A stretch of DNA of 64,000 bases from Streptomyces sp. CB00455 (GCF_001905445.1 NZ_LIVQ01000003.1:372102-436101); one strand, 5' to 3'. Shown: positions 35,690-45,211, numbered from the stretch's first letter. Program-made: numbers and translations. The notes: generated by a model from the letters alone, not told the origin.

Positions 35690-36343
35690 GTGAGATCCCC
35701 CCGCCCCTACGCCCCTCAGGCCGCTTCCGGAGCGCAGTCGCTCACCGAGCGCCGCAAGGCCGCCACCCAGCTCGACATCGCGCGGGCGGCCTGCGAGCTG
35801 TTCGCCGAGCGCGGCCCGGACGGCACCACGGCCGAGGACATCGCCCACCGGGCGGGGGTGGCGCTGCGCACGTTCTACCGCTATTTCCGCAGCAAGCAGG
35901 ACGCGGTGGCCCCCTTGCTGGCGGGCGGCGGGGACGCCTGGCGGGCGCTGCTCGCCGAGGAGGATCCCGGCACGCCGCCGGCCGAGGCGCTGGAGCGGGC
36001 GGTCACCCGGTCCCTGAGCGGCACACAGGCGGTCGCGGAGGGCCTGGAGGTGACGCGCGGCCTGCTGCGCGCGGCGGCGGACGACGAGGCCCTGAGGGCG
36101 GTCTGGTACCGCGTGAACCAGGAATCGGAGGAGCGGCTGGTCCCGGTGCTCGCCCGGCTGGCCGGGCCGGACGCCGACCCCTTGGGCGTCCGCCTCCTGG
36201 CCGCCGCGGCGACGGACGCGATCCGGATCGCCCTGGAGCTGTGGTCGGCCACCGACGGCCCGGTCGCGGGGCCCGGCTCACCCGCCGAACTCGCGGTGCG
36301 CTGCCTGCGCGAGCTGACCGGCGCGATGCCCCTGCTCCGCTGA
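35690..36343 (+). CDS. TetR-family transcriptional regulator
   Basis: A 217-residue regulator. The N-terminal HTH (about 25-70) reads AACELFAERGPDGTTAEDIAHRAGVALRTFYRYF, and the rest is a helical ligand-binding domain with no recognisable specificity. The GTG at 35690 has GGGGAG upstream. It is divergent from the SDR gene and probably represses that gene and itself through the palindrome between them. Confidence 0.9.
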   Translation: MRSPRPYAPQAASGAQSLTERRKAATQLDIARAACELFAERGPDGTTAEDIAHRAGVALRTFYRYFRSKQDAVAPLLAGGGDAWRALLAEEDPGTPPAEALERAVTRSLSGTQAVAEGLEVTRGLLRAAADDEALRAVWYRVNQESEERLVPVLARLAGPDADPLGVRLLAAAATDAIRIALELWSATDGPVAGPGSPAELAVRCLRELTGAMPLLR

Positions 36344-36395
36344 CGGGCAGCGGTGCAGGGGCATCGGTTGGGGGTGCGCTCGGTGCGCTCGGAGC

Positions 36396-36683
36396 TCAGT
36401 GGTGCCAGCTGCCCCAGTCGGCGTCGTTGTTCCACCCGCGGTCGTGGTCCCAGCCGCCGTCGCCGCCACGGCCGTGGTGCCAGTTGCCGCCGTGCCAGTT
36501 GTCGTTGTTCCAGTCGTCGTCGTCCCAGCTCGCGTTGTGCCAGCGAGCGTGGTGGTGGCCGCTGTCGCTCCAGCCCGAGTCGTGGCCACACCCGTCGTTC
36601 GCCGAGGCACTGGCGAGGGGCATCAGACCGAGTGTCGCTCCGGCAGCTCCGGCGATGAGTACTCCGACGATCCTACGGCGCAT
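36396..36683 (-). CDS. Small secreted protein rich in His, Trp, Asp and Asn
   Basis: A 95-residue protein. A clean signal peptide (about 1-28, MRRRIVGVLIAGAAGATLGL...ASASA) leads a mature part of about 67 residues made almost only of H, W, D, N, G and S, with repeats such as DDWNNDNWHGGNWHHGRGG. Histidine clusters and acids suggest metal binding or a surface role; this is inference. The ATG at 36683 has GGAGG 9 nt upstream; the ATG at 36689 is too close to it. It lies between a convergent tetR gene and the end of glnA. Confidence 0.8.
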   Translation of the reverse strand: MRRRIVGVLIAGAAGATLGLMPLASASANDGCGHDSGWSDSGHHHARWHNASWDDDDWNNDNWHGGNWHHGRGGDGGWDHDRGWNNDADWGSWHH

Positions 36684-36768
36684 TTCCATGCACCTCCGCA
36701 CATGTCTCGCTTATCCGGCATTTAGGTCTCTTCCACCCTCACTCGGTACGGGCGGGCTGTCAAAAGCA

Positions 36769-36812
36769 GAAGGCCCCTCTCGGCTCTCCGAAGAGAGCCG
36801 AGAGGGGCCTTC
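36769..36812 (-). terminator. glnA terminator
   Basis: Perfect 20-bp stem (36769-36788 with 36793-36812) with a CGAA tetraloop, followed on the minus strand by TCTGCTTTTG. It lies 30 bp after the glnA stop. Confidence 0.9.
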
Positions 36813-36842
36813 ACCAGGCGCGACCGGCGCGACCCGTTTTTT

Positions 36843-38252
36843 TTACAGGTCGAAGTACATCTCGAACTCGTGCGGGTGCGGACGCAGGGCGATCGGGGCG
36901 ATCTCGTGCGTGCGCTTGTAGTCGATCCAGGTCTCGATCAGGTCGGGGGTGAAGACACCACCGGCGAGGAGGTACTCGTGGTCCTCCTCCAGGGCCTTGA
37001 GGACCGCGTCCAGGCTGGTCGGGACCTGCGGGACGCTCGCGTGCTCGTCGGGCGAGAGCTCGTAGAGGTCCTTGTCGATCGGCTCCATCGGCTCGATCTT
37101 GTTCTTGATGCCGTCGAGGCCGGCCAGCAGGAGGGCCGAGAACGCCAGGTACGGGTTGGACGACGGGTCCGGGGCGCGGAACTCGACGCGCTTGGCCTTC
37201 GGGTTCGAGCCCGTGATCGGGATGCGCATCGCGGCGGAGCGGTTGCGCTGCGAGTACACCATGTTGACCGGCGCCTCGAAGCCGGGCACCAGGCGGTGGT
37301 AGGAGTTCACCGTCGGGTTGGTGAACGCCAGCAGCGACGGGGCGTGCTTGAGGATGCCGCCGATGTAGTAGCGCGCGGTGTCCGACAGGCCCGCGTAACC
37401 GGCCTCGTCGTAGAACAGCGGGTCGCCGTTCGCCCAGAGCGACTGGTGCACGTGCATGCCCGAGCCGTTGTCACCGAAGATGGGCTTCGGCATGAAGGTC
37501 GCGGTCTTGCCGTTGCGCCAGGCGACGTTCTTCACGACGTACTTGAAGAGCATCAGGTCGTCGGCCGCGGCGAGCAGCGTGTTGAACTTGTAGTTGATCT
37601 CGGCCTGGCCGCCGGTGCCGACCTCGTGGTGCTGGCGCTCGACCTGCAGCCCCTGGGCGTCGAGCTCCAGGGAGATCTCGGCGCGCAGGTCGGCGAAGTG
37701 GTCGACCGGTGCTACGGGGAAGTAACCACCCTTGTAGCGGACCTTGTAACCGCGGTTGTTCTCCTCGGAACCGGTGTTCCAGGCGCCGGCCTCGGAGTCG
37801 ATGTGGTAGAAGCTCTCGTTCGCGGTGGTCGCGAAGCGCACGCTGTCGAACACGTAGAACTCGGCCTCGGGGCCGAAGTACGCGGTGTCGGCGATGCCGG
37901 TGGAGGCGAGGTACGCCTCGGCCTTCTTCGCGATGTTGCGCGGGTCGCGGCTGTAGGCCTCACCCGTGATCGGGTCGTGGATGAAGAAGTTGATGTTGAG
38001 CGTCTTGTCCTTGCGGAACGGGTCCAGGCGCGCGGTGGTGATGTCGGCGCGCAGCGCCATGTCGGACTCGTGGATCGCCTGGAAGCCGCGGATGGAAGAG
38101 CCGTCGAAGGCGAGCTCCTCCGCCGGGTCGAATGCCCGAGCCGGGATGGTGAAGTGCTGCATCACACCAGGCAGGTCACAGAAGCGGACGTCGACGAACT
38201 TGACGTCGTTCTCCTCGATGTACTGCTTCACTTCGTCGGCGTTCTGGAACAT
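36843..38252 (-). CDS. glnA: Glutamine synthetase type I (GlnA)
   Basis: A 469-residue GSI that makes glutamine from glutamate, ammonia and ATP; family members form dodecamers. Landmarks are the N-terminal [11 protein letters not shown], the metal-site motif [10 protein letters not shown], the ATP-binding [26 protein letters not shown], and [10 protein letters not shown] with the tyrosine used for adenylylation. The ATG at 38252 has GGAGGAG upstream. A four-half-site GlnR-type box lies 101-138 bp upstream, so nitrogen control is expected. A run of eight A follows the stop on the minus strand, then a strong terminator. Confidence 0.97.
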   Translation of the reverse strand: MFQNADEVKQYIEENDVKFVDVRFCDLPGVMQHFTIPARAFDPAEELAFDGSSIRGFQAIHESDMALRADITTARLDPFRKDKTLNINFFIHDPITGEAYSRDPRNIAKKAEAYLASTGIADTAYFGPEAEFYVFDSVRFATTANESFYHIDSEAGAWNTGSEENNRGYKVRYKGGYFPVAPVDHFADLRAEISLELDAQGLQVERQHHEVGTGGQAEINYKFNTLLAAADDLMLFKYVVKNVAWRNGKTATFMPKPIFGDNGSGMHVHQSLWANGDPLFYDEAGYAGLSDTARYYIGGILKHAPSLLAFTNPTVNSYHRLVPGFEAPVNMVYSQRNRSAAMRIPITGSNPKAKRVEFRAPDPSSNPYLAFSALLLAGLDGIKNKIEPMEPIDKDLYELSPDEHASVPQVPTSLDAVLKALEEDHEYLLAGGVFTPDLIETWIDYKRTHEIAPIALRPHPHEFEMYFDL

Positions 38253-38352
38253 CCAACTCCTCCTACTCCCGGTCCCCGGGGGAGGGACGGGCTTTGTAGC
38301 TCGTGGCGCGTCAGTGCGGTGCCGCACGCTGACCCGACCATAAGCAGACGGG

Positions 38353-38390
38353 ATTTCTCAAGCATGACCCATTTGTTTCGCACAAGTTAA
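38353..38390 (-). promoter_or_regulatory. GlnR-type operator of glnA (four half-sites)
   Basis: Read on the minus strand: TTAAC-n6-GAAAC-n6-GTCAT-n6-GAAAT, all spacers exactly 6 nt. This fits the published Streptomyces GlnR pattern gTnAc-n6-GaAAc repeated twice. It ends 101 bp before the glnA ATG. Confidence 0.75.
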
Positions 38391-38438
38391 CCAGGGTCCC
38401 GGCCGGAGGCCGTGAGGCACCACGGGTACCGTGGTCGG

Positions 38439-38906
38439 GTGGACAACAGGCAAGCAATCGGATCCTGGCTTTCCGGCCCCCGCGCGGCCGCCGAGGAGAT
38501 GGGCGTCGACTTCGGCCATCCGGGCGCGCGCCTCGGGCTGCCGCAGCACGGGCCCGGCTCGGTGGCGCGGTTCGGCCGCCGGCTCGCGGCCATCGCGATC
38601 GACTGGGCCGCCTGTCTGCTCATCGCGTACGGCCTGATCACGGGCGGTGACGTGGCCGGTGCCCGCAGCTGGACGCTGTGGGTCTTCCTGGCGCTGAGCA
38701 TCCTGACGGTCGGCACCGTGGGCTTCACCCCCGGCAAGCGGATCGTGGGACTCCGGGTGATCGCGGAGGACGGCGGCCGCCTCGGCACCGCCCGCGTGGT
38801 GCTGCGCACCGTGCTGCTGGCCCTGGTCGTCCCGGCGCTGATCTGGGACCGGGACGGCCGCGGTCTGCACGACCGGCTCGCCCGCGCCGTTCAGGTCCGC
38901 ATCTAG
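38439..38906 (+). CDS. RDD-family membrane protein
   Basis: A 155-residue protein with two or three membrane helices and the RDD layout: FGRRLAAIAIDWAACLLIAYG with Arg and Asp in the first helix, GFTPGKRIVGLRVI, and the final aspartates in WDRDGRGLHDRLARAVQV. The role of the family is unsettled; transport has been suggested for some members. The GTG at 38439 begins VDNRQAIGSWLSGP. It is divergent from glnA, and the GlnR box lies between them, so nitrogen control of this gene too is possible. Confidence 0.85.
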   Translation: MDNRQAIGSWLSGPRAAAEEMGVDFGHPGARLGLPQHGPGSVARFGRRLAAIAIDWAACLLIAYGLITGGDVAGARSWTLWVFLALSILTVGTVGFTPGKRIVGLRVIAEDGGRLGTARVVLRTVLLALVVPALIWDRDGRGLHDRLARAVQVRI

Positions 38907-38987
38907 CCGTACGGACGACGCCGGGCACCCCGGACGAGGGACGACACAGGGGCGCCCCTGTGTCGTATACGGAGATCGGCCGGACGG

Positions 38988-39686
38988 TCAGCGCATCTTG
39001 CCGCCGCGCGGCATCCGCATGCCCTTGGGCATCGGGCCCTTCGGCAGCGGCATGTTGCTCATGAGGTCACCCATGGCCCGCAGCTTGTCGTTGACCTGGG
39101 TGATCTGGGGGCCGGCCAGTACGCGCGGCAGCTTGAGCAGCGTCGTGCGCACCTTCTTGAGCGGCACCTCGCCCTCGCCCGTGCCGACGATGAAGTCGTG
39201 GACCGGCACGTCCGGCATGATCCGGGCCAGCTTCTTCTTCTCGTTCGCGAGCAGCGGCTTCACGCGGTTCGGGTTGCCCTCGGCGATCAGCACGACGCCG
39301 GCCTTGCCCACGGCCCGGTGGACGATGTCCTGCTGCCGGGTCATCGCGACGGCCGGGGTGGTCGTCCAGCCCCGTCCCACGTTGTCCAGTACGGCCGCGG
39401 CAGCGCCCGGCTGCCCCTCCATCTGCCCGAAGGCAGCCCGCTCGGCCCGTCGTCCGAAGACGATCGCCATCGCGAGGAACGCCACCAGGAGGCCCAGGAT
39501 GCCCAGGTAGACCGGGTGGCCGATCAGGAAGCCGATCGCAAGAAAGACACCGAAGGTGACGATTCCCACGCCCGCGACGATCAGACCGACCTTCGGGTCG
39601 GCCTTGCGCGTCATCTTGTACGTCAGGGCGATCTGCTTCAGTCGCCCGGGGTTCGCAGCAGTCTCTGCGTTTGACTTCCTCGCCAT
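38988..39686 (-). CDS. DUF4191 domain membrane protein
   Basis: A 232-residue protein with two membrane helices near residues 36-78 (VGLIVAGVGIVTFGVFLAIGFLIG and a following stretch) and a long cytosolic tail rich in basic and Met/Pro residues (MPLPKGPMPKGMRMPRGG). It begins MARKSNAETAANPGRLKQIALTYK, the typical start of this actinobacterial family. The ATG at 39686 was chosen over 16 upstream codons with no conservation signal. Function unknown. Its neighbours lipA and lipB are on the same strand. Confidence 0.88.
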   Translation of the reverse strand: MARKSNAETAANPGRLKQIALTYKMTRKADPKVGLIVAGVGIVTFGVFLAIGFLIGHPVYLGILGLLVAFLAMAIVFGRRAERAAFGQMEGQPGAAAAVLDNVGRGWTTTPAVAMTRQQDIVHRAVGKAGVVLIAEGNPNRVKPLLANEKKKLARIMPDVPVHDFIVGTGEGEVPLKKVRTTLLKLPRVLAGPQITQVNDKLRAMGDLMSNMPLPKGPMPKGMRMPRGGKMR

Positions 39687-39696
39687 ACAGCGAAGT

Positions 39697-39894
39697 TTAC
39701 GTGGCCCGAGGGGTCCGGGTCGCCGCGGCCTCAAGTACGTGTTCGGTTTCGACGCGGTCCTGGGCCCTGCGGCGGTCCTCCAGCACCGCGGTCCAGGCGT
39801 TGCGGCGAGCGCCGCTCATGAGCAGCGACTCGAAGCCCCGGAAGGCGTCGGAGAAGGTCGGGATGGCGATGGCGCGTACGGGCGCGGCCTGCAT
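39697..39894 (-). CDS. Small conserved hypothetical protein
   Basis: A 65-residue protein starting MQAAPVRAIAIPTFSDAFRGFESLL and ending in a charged helix (AVLEDRRRAQDRVETEHVLEAAA). It ends 10 bp before the DUF4191 gene, so the two are probably cotranscribed. The ATG at 39894 has AAGGGA 9 nt upstream; an ATG at 39912 is also in frame. A good promoter (TTGACC, 17 bp, TAACAC) lies about 70 bp upstream. Function unknown. Confidence 0.75.
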   Translation of the reverse strand: MQAAPVRAIAIPTFSDAFRGFESLLMSGARRNAWTAVLEDRRRAQDRVETEHVLEAAATRTPRAT

Positions 39895-39964
39895 GATGTC
39901 GATCCCTTTCACGGAACTACGTCGGCAGTGCGGTAGCGGTGCGTGGATCCAGCGTCACTCAACG

Positions 39965-39993
39965 GTGTTACCAGCGCATGACCGGTCGGTCAA
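39965..39993 (-). promoter_or_regulatory. Promoter of the small ORF-DUF4191 unit
   Basis: On the minus strand TTGACC (39993-39988) and TAACAC (39970-39965) are separated by exactly 17 bp, close to the vegetative consensus of Streptomyces. The start codon is about 70 bp downstream. Confidence 0.55.
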
Positions 39994-40021
39994 ATGTGAT
40001 GGACACGTTGTACACACTGAC

Positions 40022-40062
40022 GCGGCCCGCCGGGCTCTTCCTCGAAAGAGCCTAGGGGCCGC
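40022..40062. terminator. Terminator-like hairpin after lipA
   Basis: Outer arms GCGGCCC and GGGCCGC enclose an inner stem GGCTCTT/AAGAGCC. It lies about 125 bp beyond the lipA stop in the direction of lipA transcription. Confidence 0.6.
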
Positions 40063-40186
40063 GCCGATGTCGTGTTACTCAGTGGTAAGACTTTGTGCGT
40101 GACTTCACACAGTCCACCGCGTAGCGCGCGTCACACCGAGCCGGCAGGCCGGCGCGCGCCGCGTCGCCGTGCCGGGCGGGTTCCGC

Positions 40187-41140
40187 TCACGCCCCGGCTC
40201 GGCTCCGCTTCTCCATCGCCTGCTGGTAGAGGCGGCCCGCACGGTAGGAGGACCGGACCAGCGGGCCGGACATCACACCGGAGTAGCCGATCTCCTCGGC
40301 CTCCTTCGCCAGCTCGACGAACTCGGCCGGCTTCACCCAGCGCTCGACGGGGTGGTGCCGCGGCGAGGGCCTCAGGTACTGGGTGATGGTGATGAGCTCG
40401 CAGCCGGCCTCGTGCAGGTCCTTCAGGGCCTGGGTGACCTCCTCGCGCTCCTCACCCATGCCGAGGATCAGGTTCGACTTGGTGACCAGGCCGTAGGCGC
40501 GCGCCTTGGTGATCACGTCGAGGGACCGCTCGTAGCGGAAGCCGGGCCGGATCCGCTTGAAGATCCGCGGCACCGTCTCGACGTTGTGCGCGAAGACCTC
40601 GGGGCGGGAGGCGAAGACCTCCTCCAGCAGCTCCGGGACCGCGTTGAAGTCGGGGGCCAGCAGCTCGACCTTGGTGTGGCCGCTCTCGCGGCCCGCCGTC
40701 TGCTGGTGGATCTGGCGCACGGTCTCCGCGTACAGCCAGGCGCCGCCGTCGGCCAGGTCGTCGCGGGCGACGCCGGTGATGGTGGCGTAGTTGAGGTCCA
40801 TGGTGACGACGGACTCGCCGACGCGGCGGGGCTCGTCCCGGTCCAGGGCCTCGGGCTTGCCGGTGTCGATCTGGCAGAAGTCACAGCGCCGGGTGCACTG
40901 GTCGCCGCCGATGAGGAAGGTGGCCTCGCGGTCCTCCCAGCATTCGTAGATGTTCGGGCAGCCGGCTTCCTGGCACACGGTGTGCAGTCCTTCGCCCTTC
41001 ACCAGGGCCTGCATCTTGGTGTACTCGGGACCCATCTTCGCCCGGGTCTTGATCCACTCGGGCTTGCGCTCGATGGGCGTCTGGGCGTTACGGACCTCCA
41101 GGCGCAGCATCTTGCGTCCGTCGGGTGCGACTGCGGACAC
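40187..41140 (-). CDS. lipA: Lipoyl synthase LipA
   Basis: A 317-residue radical-SAM enzyme that inserts two sulfurs into octanoyl groups on E2 and similar proteins. The radical-SAM cysteines are in RRCDFCQID, with the preceding cysteine in GGDQCTRR; the auxiliary cluster is in [14 protein letters not shown], and the final RSSYRAG segment is present. The GTG at 41140 has AGGGAG 8 nt upstream. lipB ends 109 bp upstream on the same strand. Together they lipoylate the E2 encoded about 10 kb away. LipA needs Fe-S carriers such as ErpA. Confidence 0.96.
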   Translation of the reverse strand: MSAVAPDGRKMLRLEVRNAQTPIERKPEWIKTRAKMGPEYTKMQALVKGEGLHTVCQEAGCPNIYECWEDREATFLIGGDQCTRRCDFCQIDTGKPEALDRDEPRRVGESVVTMDLNYATITGVARDDLADGGAWLYAETVRQIHQQTAGRESGHTKVELLAPDFNAVPELLEEVFASRPEVFAHNVETVPRIFKRIRPGFRYERSLDVITKARAYGLVTKSNLILGMGEEREEVTQALKDLHEAGCELITITQYLRPSPRHHPVERWVKPAEFVELAKEAEEIGYSGVMSGPLVRSSYRAGRLYQQAMEKRSRAGA

Positions 41141-41249
41141 GACCGGCTCCCTGTGACTTCGATTCTTCGGCGTCCACCAGGGTACGCCCGTAATTTCATA
41201 CGCTCTTACGTCGGCCAACCTGCGGGCGGCCGGTCCCATTCCCGGGCCG

Positions 41250-42050
41250 TCAGGAGCCCGCGACGGCCTCGACCTCACGGGGCCTGAGATCCGCGTGCTC
41301 CAGTACGTCCTTCAGGTGACGCTCGACGACGGGGAGCACCTCGGCGATGGTGATCTCGCGGCCCAGCTCGTAGGAGAGCGAGGTCACACCCGCGTCCCGG
41401 ATGCCGCAGGGCACGATCCGGTCGAACCAGGTGTTGTCCGGGTTCACGTTGATCGCGAAGCCGTGCATCGTGACGCCCTTGGCGACGCGGATGCCGATGG
41501 CGGCGAGCTTGCGGTCCTCGCGGCGCTGACCGGCGTTGGACGGCGCGTACTCGGGGCCGCCCAGCCGCGCGTCGAATTCCTCGTCGTGCAGTCGCGGGTC
41601 GAGGTCGAGGGAGAGCCCGCCGATCACGGGCCGGTCCTCCACCGGGTCACCGAGCACCCAGACGCCGCTGCGGCCCTCGACCCGGGTGGTCTCCAGACCG
41701 AAATCGGCGGCGGTGCGGATCAGCGCCTCCTCCAGGCGGCGGACGTGGGCGACCACGTCGACCGGCCGGGGCAGCTTCATGATCGGATAGCCGACCAGCT
41801 GGCCGGGCCCGTGCCAGGTGATCTTGCCGCCGCGGTCCACGTCCACGACGGGCGTGCCGTCGAGCGGGCGCTCGCTGGGGTCGGTACGACGGCCCGCGGT
41901 GTAGACGGGCAGGTGCTCCACCAGCAGGCAGGTGTCCTCGACCTCGTCCGCGAAACGGGCGGCGTGCACCCTGCGCTGCTCTTCCCAGGCCCGGGTGTAC
42001 TCGACGGATTCGGGTCCGAAGCCCAGATGGACAAACCCAAGCTCAGCCAC
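41250..42050 (-). CDS. lipB: Octanoyltransferase LipB
   Basis: A 266-residue transferase that moves octanoate from acyl-carrier protein to lipoyl domains. The family motif [17 protein letters not shown], the catalytic lysine in [24 protein letters not shown] and the catalytic cysteine in [16 protein letters not shown] are present. The C-terminal tail past about 225 is slightly longer than in short LipB proteins. The GTG at 42050 has GAGGAGG upstream. Confidence 0.96.
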   Translation of the reverse strand: MAELGFVHLGFGPESVEYTRAWEEQRRVHAARFADEVEDTCLLVEHLPVYTAGRRTDPSERPLDGTPVVDVDRGGKITWHGPGQLVGYPIMKLPRPVDVVAHVRRLEEALIRTAADFGLETTRVEGRSGVWVLGDPVEDRPVIGGLSLDLDPRLHDEEFDARLGGPEYAPSNAGQRREDRKLAAIGIRVAKGVTMHGFAINVNPDNTWFDRIVPCGIRDAGVTSLSYELGREITIAEVLPVVERHLKDVLEHADLRPREVEAVAGS

Positions 42051-42368
42051 CGCAGCGCCTCCTCGTTGAACCTGCTGTGTGCACGTATCGCACCAGCCAA
42101 GGGTACGGCGGCCTGCGCGCGCTCCCTCAGGGCCCCGGTCCGCAGGGCGGCGGCGGCCCCGGAGCGGGCGCGGTCCGGGTCCTCGCCGGCGCGTGGCGGC
42201 GGGCGGCGGCCGTTATCGGCCACGGGGCGCGTCCACCCTCCGAATTGCTCTGCACACGATCGGATGAATGTGGGACAGACAGGGCGGTGCGGGCGGAGTT
42301 GGCCGCTACATTCACGCCGTTCACAGGGCCGGGCCCCCGGTCCGTCACGTCAGGAGACCGTGGAGCCG
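42051..42368. promoter_or_regulatory. Divergent intergenic region between lipB and the NsdA-like gene
   Basis: A 318-bp region with no convincing gene of its own. It is GC-rich near lipB and less so around 42235-42310, where promoter elements for the plus-strand regulator could lie. I could not pick a clear -35/-10 pair. Confidence 0.4.
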
Positions 42369-43808
42369 ATGACGGAACGACCTGCCCAGCGCGTCCCCAA
42401 CCGGCAGCTCGCGGCACTGATCGCGGAAGCCGGGTTCTCCAACGCCGGGCTCGCCCGCCGCGTCGACCAGCTCGGTCTGGAGCACGGTCTCGACCTGCGG
42501 TACGACAAGACCTCCGTGACCCGCTGGCTGCGCGGGCAGCAGCCGCGCGGGACCACGCCCGCGCTGATCGCGGAGGTCTTCACCCGGCGCCTGGGGCGGC
42601 GGCTGTCCGCGCAGGACCTGGGGCTGGACGCATGCGCGCCCGTGTACGCGGGACTGGAGTTCGCGGCCACCCCGGAGGAGGCCGTCGACATCGCCAGCGG
42701 CCTGTGGCGCAAGGACTCCGGCTCCCACGCCGAGCTCCGGAAGATCGCCTTCACCCCGGCGGGGCTGGTCGTGCCGAGCCGGGACTGGCTGATCGGGCGG
42801 GCCGACGAGCGGGTGGGCAGGGGCGCGGACCCGGCGGCGCCCCGGGTCCCGGTGCAGGGCCGGACCGCGGTGCCCCGGCAGCGGCAGATCGACCGGGGGC
42901 CCGGGCAGCGGGTGACGGGCGGGGACATCGCCGCGCTGAGATCGGTCGGCGACCTCTTCCGCACCCTGGACCACGCCTACGGCGGCGGGCACGCCCGGCA
43001 GGCCCTCGTGCGCTACCTGGAGCACGAGGCCGAGCCGATGCTCCGCGGGACCTACGGGGAGACCACCGGGCGCCGGCTGTTCTCGGCCGCCGCCGATCTG
43101 ACCCGGCTCGCGGGCTGGACCTCGTACGACATCGCCGCGCACGGGCTCGCCCAGCGGTACTTCGTGCAGGCGCTGCGGCTCGCACAGGCCGCCGCGGACC
43201 GGCCGTACGGGTCGTACGTGCTCATCACCATGAGCCGGCAGGCCGTCTACCTCGGGCACGGCCGGGAGGCGGTGCAGCTGGCCCGGGTGGCCCAGCAGGG
43301 CATCGGCTCCGGACCGCCGCCGGTGGTGCAGGCGCTCCTGCACTCGGCGGAGGCGCGCGGGCACGCGGTGCTGGGCGAGGTCCGGGCCTCGACGGCCTCC
43401 CTGGTGCGGGCGGAGCGGGCGCTGGGGGCGGCCCGGCCGGGAGACGACGTGCCGCACTGGGCCCGGTTCTACGACGAGGCGCAGCTGGCGGACGAGTTCG
43501 GCCACTGCCACCGGGACCTCCAGCAGTACCGGGCCTCGGCGCAGCACGCGGAGCGGTCGCTGCAGCTGAGGGCGCCGGGGTACGCGCGTTCCCGGTTGTT
43601 CTGCCGGGTGGTGCTGGCGACGGCGCGGCTGGGGCTGGGCGAGCTGGACCAGGCGTGCGCGCTGGGGGCAGAGGCGGCGCAGCAGGCGATGGAGATGCGG
43701 TCGGTGCGCGCGGTGGAGTACGTACGGGACTTCGAGCGGCGGCTGGAGCCGTACCGGGACGCCGCGGCGGTGCGGACGTACCGGGACCGGGTGGCGGCCC
43801 TGTCCTGA
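42369..43808 (+). CDS. NsdA-like / TPR-containing regulatory protein
   Basis: A 479-residue cytosolic protein. The N-terminus (about 8-75) has an HTH-like part, LAALIAEAGFSNAGLARRVDQLG...YDKTSVTRWLRGQQPRG, and the rest is helical with TPR-like repeats (YVLITMSRQAVYLGHGREAVQLARVAQQG). This is the large Streptomyces family that includes NsdA, a negative regulator of development and antibiotic synthesis. The start could be the ATG at 42369 or the GTG at 42360; an AGGAG at 42352-42356 is far from the first and too near the second. It stands alone on its strand. Confidence 0.82.
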   Translation: MTERPAQRVPNRQLAALIAEAGFSNAGLARRVDQLGLEHGLDLRYDKTSVTRWLRGQQPRGTTPALIAEVFTRRLGRRLSAQDLGLDACAPVYAGLEFAATPEEAVDIASGLWRKDSGSHAELRKIAFTPAGLVVPSRDWLIGRADERVGRGADPAAPRVPVQGRTAVPRQRQIDRGPGQRVTGGDIAALRSVGDLFRTLDHAYGGGHARQALVRYLEHEAEPMLRGTYGETTGRRLFSAAADLTRLAGWTSYDIAAHGLAQRYFVQALRLAQAAADRPYGSYVLITMSRQAVYLGHGREAVQLARVAQQGIGSGPPPVVQALLHSAEARGHAVLGEVRASTASLVRAERALGAARPGDDVPHWARFYDEAQLADEFGHCHRDLQQYRASAQHAERSLQLRAPGYARSRLFCRVVLATARLGLGELDQACALGAEAAQQAMEMRSVRAVEYVRDFERRLEPYRDAAAVRTYRDRVAALS

Positions 43809-43927
43809 GGCCGCCGCCCGGCCCTGTCCTGAGGCCCCGCCCGGGCCGGGACCGGGGGCGCCGCCCGGGCCGACGGCCGCCGCCGGGGCGGGGCCCGCGG
43901 TCGCGGCGGGCTCCCTGGCCGGTGGTG

Positions 43928-45211
43928 TCAGGCCGCCACCGGGTAGGCGCTGTTGCGGGAGGCCGGGATCGGGATGCCGAAGTCGCGCAGGACCGCGGCG
44001 GTGGCGCGGCGGGCCGAGTGCAGGGCGCCCTGGACGGTGTTGGTGTCGCGGTGGTCCCCGCACACGTACAGGCCGGCCAGGACGCGGACCGGGCGCCGCG
44101 CGTCGTACGGCGGGGGCATGGCGGGAACGGCCTGCGGGGTGTGGTGGACGGCCAGCAGGTCCCAGTCGCGGGTGGTGGTCCCGTAGAGGCGGGCGAGGCG
44201 CGAGGCGACCGTGCGCGCGGGCGGCGGCGGACCCAGCACGGTAGTGGTGACGAGGCTGCGGCCGGCCGGGGCACGCGCCGGGTCGACGGCGCTGATCACG
44301 GTGGTGTGGGAGACGGGCCACCCGGGGTTGCCGTCCAGGAGCAGCGAACCGTCCCAGGGCAGGGGTGTGGCGGTGGCGTGGTGCAGGACGGTGACCTCGT
44401 GGAAGCGGGGCACCCGCAGGCCTGGCAGGAGTTCGGCGGCGGCGCGGGCCCCGGTGGCCAGCAGGACGGAGCGGCAGCGGAAGTCGCCGTGGTCCGCGGT
44501 GGTGACGAGGTTGGTCGCCACCGACCGGACCCGGACCCCGGTGCGGACGGTGCCGGGCGGCAGCGCCGAGGCGAGCAGGCCGGGCAGGACGGCCGCGCCG
44601 CCCTCGGGCACGGCGAGGCGGCCGCGGGCGAAGCCGCGCAGGGCGAGGTCGGCGACCCGGCTGGAGGTGGTGAGGTCCGGGTCGCGGAGCAGGGTGGCGA
44701 GCAGCGGGCGGAGCACTCCGCCCAGGGTGCGCTGCGGCAGGCCGCGGCTGCGCAGGGCGGACAGTGCGCTCCGTTCGGGCCGGGCGAGCAGGCGTTCCTC
44801 GGGCAGGGCGGCGAGCCGCCCGAGGGCGGCGCTGAGCCGGGCCTGGTCGAGGGAGCCGCTGGCGAGGGCGCGGGCGGGGGTGAGGGCCCCGGCCCGGAGC
44901 TGTTTGCCGTCGGTGTGGACCAGGACCCCGGGCGCGAAGGTGCGCAGGGTGAGGCCTTCCAGGCCCGGGGTGCGTTCGAGCTCCGTGTAGGAGGTGTTGA
45001 GCAACTGGCCGACCCGGTCGAGCCGGAAACCGTCGACGTACTGGGTGGCCATGCGGCCGCCCGGGTCGTCGGCGGCCTCCAGGACGGTGACGGTGACCCC
45101 CGCCGCGATCAGGTGGTGCGCGGCCGCGAGTCCCGAGACCCCGGCTCCTACGATGACGACGTCCGCATGGTGTGCGGCGTGGTGTGCGGCGTGGTGCGCG
45201 CTGCTGAGCAC
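43928..45211 (-). CDS. FAD-dependent amine-oxidase-like oxidoreductase
   Basis: A 427-residue flavoprotein. The FAD motif DVVIVGAGVSGLAAAHHLI is near residue 17, followed by EAADDPGGRM, and a C-terminal LYVCGDHRDTNTVQGALHSARRA closes the FAD site. It resembles protoporphyrinogen-oxidase/amine-oxidase family proteins of Streptomyces with unknown substrate. The N-terminus carries three HHAA(D) units (HHAAHHAAHHAD), encoded by a 12-bp tandem repeat. The GTG at 45211 has GGGGAGGGG upstream. Its promoter region holds a 21-bp direct repeat. Confidence 0.85.
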   Translation of the reverse strand: MLSSAHHAAHHAAHHADVVIVGAGVSGLAAAHHLIAAGVTVTVLEAADDPGGRMATQYVDGFRLDRVGQLLNTSYTELERTPGLEGLTLRTFAPGVLVHTDGKQLRAGALTPARALASGSLDQARLSAALGRLAALPEERLLARPERSALSALRSRGLPQRTLGGVLRPLLATLLRDPDLTTSSRVADLALRGFARGRLAVPEGGAAVLPGLLASALPPGTVRTGVRVRSVATNLVTTADHGDFRCRSVLLATGARAAAELLPGLRVPRFHEVTVLHHATATPLPWDGSLLLDGNPGWPVSHTTVISAVDPARAPAGRSLVTTTVLGPPPPARTVASRLARLYGTTTRDWDLLAVHHTPQAVPAMPPPYDARRPVRVLAGLYVCGDHRDTNTVQGALHSARRATAAVLRDFGIPIPASRNSAYPVAA

